This document shows, piece by piece, positions 43,070 to 48,085 of a DNA stretch of 48,085 bases. Each line of letters opens with the position of its first letter. Positions within the stretch are counted from its first letter, which is position 1. The stretch is taken from positions 1-48,085 of the forward strand of contig NZ_VDCQ01000071.1 of assembly GCF_006265175.1 (NCBI RefSeq). The letters run 5' to 3'. The notes beneath the pieces are model-generated. The model worked only from the letters and a program-made list of their open reading frames with translations, was not told the origin of the DNA and did not search any database. The DNA is from Paenibacillus hemerocallicola (GTDB lineage: Bacteria; Bacillota; Bacilli; Paenibacillales; NBRC-103111). Made by a program: the position numbers and the translations under genes.

Positions 43070-44935
43070 TTACGATGCAAAAAAGCGGGTGATTTCATGA
43101 TGCGGCACCGGGCGGCTGAGCAAGTATCCTTGGATGCCCTTGCATTGCTGGCTTTGCAAGTATTGAAGCTGCGCTTCGGTTTCTACGCCCTCCGCTATGA
43201 CGCCGAGGCGCAGGTTTTGGCTCAGATGGATGATCGTTTGAACGATCGCTTTGTCATTCGCGTCTTCGGGGATATCCTTGACAAACGACTGGTCGATCTT
43301 GATCGTGTCGATCGGCAGCTTCTTCAAGTAATTCAACGAGGAGTAGCCGACGCCGAAATCGTCCAGCGATATGCGTATGCCCATCCGCTTCAGCTCGTGC
43401 AGCGTCTGCAGCGTGACATCCGGATTGCTCATGATCGTGCTCTCGGTCAGCTCGATTTCCAGATAACGGGCGGGAAGCCCGGTATCGGCCAATACTCGGG
43501 AAATGAACGGCCCCAGATTGGGCTGCCGAAATTGGAGCATGGAGACGTTGACGGATACCGGCAAAGGAGAGTAGCCCTCGTCCAGCCAACGCTTCAGCTG
43601 CGCGCAAGCTTCTCTCAATACCCATTGATCGAGTAAAGTGATCAATCCCGTTTCTTCGGCAAGAGGAATGAACCGGGAAGGAGGAATGTTCCCCCAATCG
43701 GGATGAGACCAGCGCACCAACGCTTCTATTCCGATCATTTTTCTCGTGGCGGCATCGAACTGCGGCTGATAATACAGGTGCAGCTGTTCGTTCGCGATAG
43801 CGCGCCGAAGGCTCGTCTCCATGGATAAAAGCTGCGGAGTATGATCCTCTTTGGCCGGGGTGTAGAGCTGGTAGTTGTTGCGGCCTTGATCTTTGGCCCT
43901 GTACATGGCTTGGTCCGCATGCTTGATCAGCGTGTGGGCATCTCTTCCGTCATTCGGATAAAAGCTGATCCCGACGCTGACCGTCACATACAGCTCATGC
44001 CGGCCGAGAAAAATCGGGGACGTCAGCGACTGGATCATGTTTTGCGCGATGGCGACGCTGTCCTCCGCATGGGCCATTCCGCAGAGCAGCACGACAAACT
44101 CGTCCCCGCCGATACGGGCTATCGTATCGCTGCCCCTCAAGCAGGACACGAGCCGTTCGGCGATCGTCTTCAGCAGCTGGTCTCCCACGGAATGCCCCAG
44201 CGTATCGTTAATGCGCTTGAACCGGTCCAAGTCGAGAAATAATACGGCGAATATTCTGCGGTTATGGTCGGCATGCTGGATCGCCTCGGCGATCCGTTCA
44301 TTCAGGAGCAGCCTGTTCGGAAGCCCTGTCACCGTATCGTGATAAGCTTGATGCCGGAGCCGGGCTTCCAACTGCTTCTGGACCGTGATATCCTTGAACA
44401 CCGCGATGTAATACGCTACGGAATCCGCGCTTTCCTTCACGGCTGTAATGGTGATCGATTCGAGGAATATGTCCCCGTTTTTGCGCCTGTTCCATATTTC
44501 CCCCTGCCAGCTTCCTCGCAGTCTGATGCTGCTCCACATATTATCGTAAAACTCCCGGTTGTGCTTGCCTGAGCTTAATATTTTGGGCGAAGCGCCGACA
44601 ATATCTTCCTCGGTGTAGCCGGTGATGGAGGAGAAGGCCGGATTGACGTACTGGATCGTCTGGAGGCTGTCCGCAACCATAATGCCTTCGGTTATATGCT
44701 CGAATACCGACGTGGCCATCCGCTCTTTTTTCTGAGTGAGCTTCATCTCGGACAACGTTTCTTTTCTATACGCAAACGATCCGACTATGAAGATCAGGAT
44801 GGGGATCCATGCGGTGAACGATTCCAGCAAGGCAAGCGGCGCAGCGGTCCATGCTCCGGCAATAAGTACGGTTGGCAATAAAAAGGGGATGCCAAGTGCA
44901 GCTGTAACGGCGATAGCCTTAATCAACCTCGACAT
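43070..44935 (-). CDS. PAS-GGDEF-EAL membrane protein (cyclic-di-GMP turnover)
   Basis: A 621-residue protein. Two N-terminal membrane helices (about 5-25 and 32-50) are followed by a PAS domain (about 70-185, with VNPAFSSITGYTEEDIVG and IWNRRKNGDIF), a GGDEF domain (about 200-350, intact IARIGGDEFVVLL and FLDLDRFKRIND), and an EAL domain (about 370-615, intact IGIEALVRW, ELTESTIM, DDFGVGYSSL and VIAEGVE). Both active-site signatures look intact, so it may both make and degrade c-di-GMP. ATG at 44935 has AAGGAGA 4-6 nt upstream; the frame upstream is open but unrelated. Confidence 0.94.
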   Translation of the reverse strand: MSRLIKAIAVTAALGIPFLLPTVLIAGAWTAAPLALLESFTAWIPILIFIVGSFAYRKETLSEMKLTQKKERMATSVFEHITEGIMVADSLQTIQYVNPAFSSITGYTEEDIVGASPKILSSGKHNREFYDNMWSSIRLRGSWQGEIWNRRKNGDIFLESITITAVKESADSVAYYIAVFKDITVQKQLEARLRHQAYHDTVTGLPNRLLLNERIAEAIQHADHNRRIFAVLFLDLDRFKRINDTLGHSVGDQLLKTIAERLVSCLRGSDTIARIGGDEFVVLLCGMAHAEDSVAIAQNMIQSLTSPIFLGRHELYVTVSVGISFYPNDGRDAHTLIKHADQAMYRAKDQGRNNYQLYTPAKEDHTPQLLSMETSLRRAIANEQLHLYYQPQFDAATRKMIGIEALVRWSHPDWGNIPPSRFIPLAEETGLITLLDQWVLREACAQLKRWLDEGYSPLPVSVNVSMLQFRQPNLGPFISRVLADTGLPARYLEIELTESTIMSNPDVTLQTLHELKRMGIRISLDDFGVGYSSLNYLKKLPIDTIKIDQSFVKDIPEDANDKAIVQTIIHLSQNLRLGVIAEGVETEAQLQYLQSQQCKGIQGYLLSRPVPHHEITRFFAS

Positions 44936-45068
44936 AAAGTCTCCTTGCCTCGCAGGAATTTTGGGATTTTTGAGCGACAGCATAATTCGCATACAAAAGT
45001 ACACACCTCGCATGATCGTTGAAGTCTTGCCGCCTTTGCCGGCTCTCGCGAGACCGTGTATCCATAAA

Positions 45069-45255
45069 ATAGCGGAACTGGCGTATGTTATTGACCCGAA
45101 AAGCAGTGCCGACAGCAAATTAGCGGAAAACCATTCCTCTATTACGCTGTTTACTACCCAGTTTCACCCCGAGAGATCGAAATAACGGAAACCTGTGCCG
45201 TTATATTCGGGATTGTACCGAAATTCGAGACCATAACGGAATCCAGTGCCGCTAT
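45069..45255. repeat. array of related palindromic 23-mers
   Basis: ATAACGGAAACCTGTGCCGTTAT (45182-45204 in coordinates; arms ATAACGG and CCGTTAT) recurs at 45233-45255 with four changes. A more diverged unit sits at 45069-45091 and a partial one at 45119-45142. Spacings are about 50-63 bp. They lie in a 1.1-kb stretch without a convincing conserved gene. Confidence 0.7.
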
Positions 45256-45470
45256 ATACAGGCAACGTGTTGTCACGCCCACCAAACGCCTCCAGCTTGT
45301 ATGCGGATTAGGCTGTCGTAGTTTTTTTAGGAAAGCCTTTCTCCTATTGTAGTACGAATCGCCTTCCGGTTACATCAGGGAGCTCCCTATATTCGCAAGT
45401 TGCGGCGGCAATGCACATCCTCCGTAGAAGAGTGGACAAGCTGGGCGGCGACGTTAAATGGAAAAAGTCT

Positions 45471-45733
45471 GGTTGTTGAAAAAGTCAAAAAGAGAGAATT
45501 GTCATACAAAAAGGAGGTAGGGGAAATTGAGGAAAGCGAAGCGGTTGACTTCGCACCGCGTGGATCTCCCAGCGCGCGGTGTTTCGCTGCATGACGGCGG
45601 TCGGTCAACCACAATTTAAAATCGTGTTGTAACCGCCTAAAATCTTAAAAACAACACATTTTATCGAATGTGGAGCGCATTCCCCCACCTCTTGACTTCG
45701 GCGCTTCCTCTCTTACAGACTTTTTCAACAGCC
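45471..45733. mobile_element. MITE-like element with 26-bp terminal inverted repeats
   Basis: The left end GGTTGTTGAAAAAGTC (45471-45486) and the rest to 45496 match the reversed right end (45708-45733) at 22 of 26 positions. AAAAAGT flanks both sides two bases out (about 45462-45468 and 45736-45742), a possible target duplication. Total 263 bp; no transposase. GTTGAAAAAGTC-type ends are common among Bacillus-group insertion sequences. The element is most likely a non-autonomous derivative. Confidence 0.6.
45527..45619 (+). CDS. possible 30-codon ORF inside the MITE-like element
   Basis: TTG start with AAGGAGG 9 nt upstream; encodes LRKAKRLTSHRVDLPARGVS followed by LHDGGRSTTI. I recognise no family. 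The strong ribosome site is the only support. Confidence 0.25.
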   Translation: MRKAKRLTSHRVDLPARGVSLHDGGRSTTI

Positions 45734-45791
45734 TCAAAAAGTACAGTTAATTCGGCGATTTCCTCGATATGTCACGGTTTAAATGGAAAAC

Positions 45792-45912
45792 CTGCATGTA
45801 TTTCAGAGCGGTATGGTCCTTTTTCCGTTTTGAAGCGAGATTAGATGGAAGTTTTCCAGTCGGCTTCCGATTTCTTCGATAGTGTTCCGGTTTAACTGCA
45901 TGTATTCCATTT
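45792..45912. repeat. short direct repeats in the gene-free stretch
   Basis: CTGCATGTATTYCA occurs near 45793 and 45898, about 105 bp apart, within AT-richer sequence that also contains GATGGAAGTTTTCC. No gene is seen in 45740-46030. Confidence 0.45.
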
Positions 45913-45975
45913 CATGTTTAGGCGGACTAAAGAGAGGCCGTTACCGGCTCAATCCGGACCGCCGGATGCGACAAT

Positions 45976-46008
45976 AGCCTCAGCCTGCCGTGGCGGCAAG
46001 CTGAGGCT
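45976..46008 (-). terminator. hairpin after the RCC1-repeat gene
   Basis: AGCCTCAGC (45976-45984) pairs with GCTGAGGCT (46000-46008), with TGCCG/CGGCA inside. No strong T-run follows. Confidence 0.6.
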
Positions 46009-46032
46009 GTTTGGTATGGTAAGGATTCCCGC

Positions 46033-47334
46033 TTATTTCGGACTATCCGATTTTGCCCGCAAGCCCGGCATGGATTGGGGCGAGAGCTGAATGTGCTTGC
46101 TCGCGCCGCCAATGCCGAGTTGCCCGTTTACGTTCGAGCCCCAAGTATAGAACGCACCGTTCGTTCCCGCGGCGCCGGCGGCATGAAGTCCGGCCGATAT
46201 GCCCGTAGCCGTTAGGCCGGGTACTTGTACGGGAACGTTCTGATTTTTCGAGATTCCGTTGCCGAGCTGTCCGGAGCCGTTCGCTCCCCAAGCCCAGACG
46301 CTGCCGTCCCGTTTGAGCGCCATACTGAACCAGGCTCCCGCGGAGATCGCGGTTGCGTCCTGCAGTCCCGTAACTTGGACAGGGACGGTTCGGCTCTCGA
46401 TCGTACCGTCGCCCAACTCGCCATAGGTGTTATGTCCCCATGAGAATATCGCACCGGACTCGGTTAGAGCGAGCGCATGATCGTATCCGGCGGAAACGGC
46501 CTTGATGCCGTTCAAGGAACCGATTCGGACGGGTGCATTGCGGGATACGATCGTCCCGTCTCCGAGCTGTCCGTGCTGGTTGGCGCCCCAGGCCCATACG
46601 GCTCTGTCGCGCGATACGGCCAAGCTGAACTGTCCTCCTGCGGTCACGGAGACGATGTCGTCAAGGCCATTCACTTGTACGGGCGATGTCCGCACCGAAT
46701 TCGTGCCGTCGCCGATCTGCCCGAAGGCGTTCGCTCCCCAAGTCCATACGGTTCCGTCATCCTTCAGCGCAAGCGTATGTGTCGCTCCGGCCGACAATCC
46801 GACGATGCCGCTTAATCCGGCAACGGTCGCGGGTACTTCACGCGACGTCGTGGTCCCGTCCCCTAGTTGGCCGAAACGGTTATCTCCCCAAGTCAGCACG
46901 GAACCGTCCTGAAGCAAAGCCGCATTGTGGCTGCCGGCGTAAGCATCGATCACTTTATAGCTGTCCAAAGCCTGTCTCGGCGTCGATTCCCCTTGCGCCG
47001 ATACGCTATGCCCCCACAGCCATAAGGTGCCGTTCTCGTCTATGGCCGAGCTGCGCTCCAGCCCGATCCGGAGAATGCCGGTCACTGCCGGAACGGGCTT
47101 GTAGGCGGCATACGTAACCGAAGTCACGGCAGGTGCGTATTGAGGCGAGGCGGGTACGCTCACGTAGGTTGCGGACCCGACCGACGGCTGGCTGGCCGAA
47201 CCGCCGGCGTTTCCGTAAACGGACGACGACACCGACTGGCCGGCATTCGCGTACGCGAGTGCGGAAGGCGCCAGCATGCAGCAGACCGCTACCGATGCCC
47301 ATACGGTTGCTTTTCGTTTGTTGTGCAATTGCAT
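46033..47334 (-). CDS. secreted RCC1-repeat beta-propeller protein
   Basis: A 433-residue protein. The signal peptide (about 1-30) has a basic start MQLHNKRKATVW, a hydrophobic core and ALAYANA before the likely cut. After a Ser/Tyr/Pro-rich linker come about seven RCC1-type repeats of ~50 residues, each with patterns like DGSVLTWGDNRFGQLGDGT, SAGATHTLALKDDGTVWTWG and GANGSGQLGNG. They should form a seven-bladed propeller, probably for protein or surface binding. GGAGG lies 3 nt before the ATG, so the start may be slightly off. The neighbour upstream is an exosporium collagen-like protein. Confidence 0.9.
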   Translation of the reverse strand: MQLHNKRKATVWASVAVCCMLAPSALAYANAGQSVSSSVYGNAGGSASQPSVGSATYVSVPASPQYAPAVTSVTYAAYKPVPAVTGILRIGLERSSAIDENGTLWLWGHSVSAQGESTPRQALDSYKVIDAYAGSHNAALLQDGSVLTWGDNRFGQLGDGTTTSREVPATVAGLSGIVGLSAGATHTLALKDDGTVWTWGANAFGQIGDGTNSVRTSPVQVNGLDDIVSVTAGGQFSLAVSRDRAVWAWGANQHGQLGDGTIVSRNAPVRIGSLNGIKAVSAGYDHALALTESGAIFSWGHNTYGELGDGTIESRTVPVQVTGLQDATAISAGAWFSMALKRDGSVWAWGANGSGQLGNGISKNQNVPVQVPGLTATGISAGLHAAGAAGTNGAFYTWGSNVNGQLGIGGASKHIQLSPQSMPGLRAKSDSPK

Positions 47335-47383
47335 CTTCCTCCATCCGTGCCTGAAATCAAATTTGGTGTCGAAATCGCCGATC

Positions 47384-48085
<702 letters not shown>

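Noticed and set aside
45387-45614. 75-codon minus-strand frame across the MITE-like element
   Set aside because: No ribosome site and no domain; it straddles the element boundary.

Overview
The window looks like a chromosomal segment of an endospore-forming, GC-rich Firmicute of the Paenibacillaceae (Paenibacillus/Cohnella type). This rests on gene content: a gerA/gerB/gerC germination operon, an alpha/beta-type SASP gene, YtaF, a T-box-controlled leuA, a Bacillus-type Fnr with a C-terminal cysteine cluster, and a BclA-like exosporium collagen protein. The polA-mutM-ytaF-coaE order is the one familiar from Bacillus. No plasmid or intact prophage backbone is visible; a lone holin gene is the only phage-type gene.

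Layout. 1-1.25 kb: C-rich tandem repeat and a minus-strand gene for a Vsr/DUF559-like nuclease fold joined to a winged helix. 1.27-3.5 kb: a chemoreceptor with unusual topology. 3.5-10 kb: HAD hydrolase, then polA, mutM, ytaF, coaE and a lytic transglycosylase. 10-12.4 kb: SASP gene, nrdR behind two tandem hairpins, a small acidic protein, and a COG0523 metallochaperone GTPase behind a candidate Zur box. 12.5-16.8 kb: tricistronic ger operon plus a small membrane protein, behind a close match to a sigma-G promoter. 17-20.2 kb: Cof-type phosphatase, leuA with a complete leucine T-box and consensus promoter, and a VOC protein.

20.4-31 kb is a more accessory stretch. It holds a spore-type cupin, DoxX and DUF1801 proteins, an Erm 23S rRNA methyltransferase, and a DrrAB-like ABC transporter whose ATPase lacks its N-terminus. 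At that same breakpoint an AraC regulator has lost its N-terminal half. Next come a frameshifted siderophore-binding lipoprotein with a Fur box, a CAP-domain lipoprotein that seems to start at a non-canonical ATT codon, an ECF41-type sigma factor divergent from a cupin carrying an ECF41-like -35 motif, a WYL-regulator remnant, and a second copy of the nuclease/winged-helix family behind a 21-bp perfect hairpin. tRNA-Ala(GGC) follows.

31-45 kb is mostly housekeeping and regulation: ilvD, fnr and mobA divergent around a perfect Bacillus-type Fnr box, a holin, a stand-alone LytTR regulator, a YutE/HepT-like protein, a SufR-like Fe-S regulator, Eda aldolase, a DUF948/YtxH pair, a NAGPA-domain protein, BdbC, a deacetylase-like lipoprotein with an altered motif, and a PAS-GGDEF-EAL protein. 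45-46 kb has no convincing conserved gene but holds a palindrome array and a MITE-like element. 46-48 kb: a secreted RCC1-repeat protein and the 3' part of a collagen-like exosporium protein that runs off the right edge.

The items most worth follow-up are the paired nuclease/winged-helix genes with terminator-like leader hairpins, the ECF41/cupin pair, the Zur-box COG0523 gene, the Fnr class II autoregulatory arrangement, the ATT-start lipoprotein, and the 263-bp MITE-like element.
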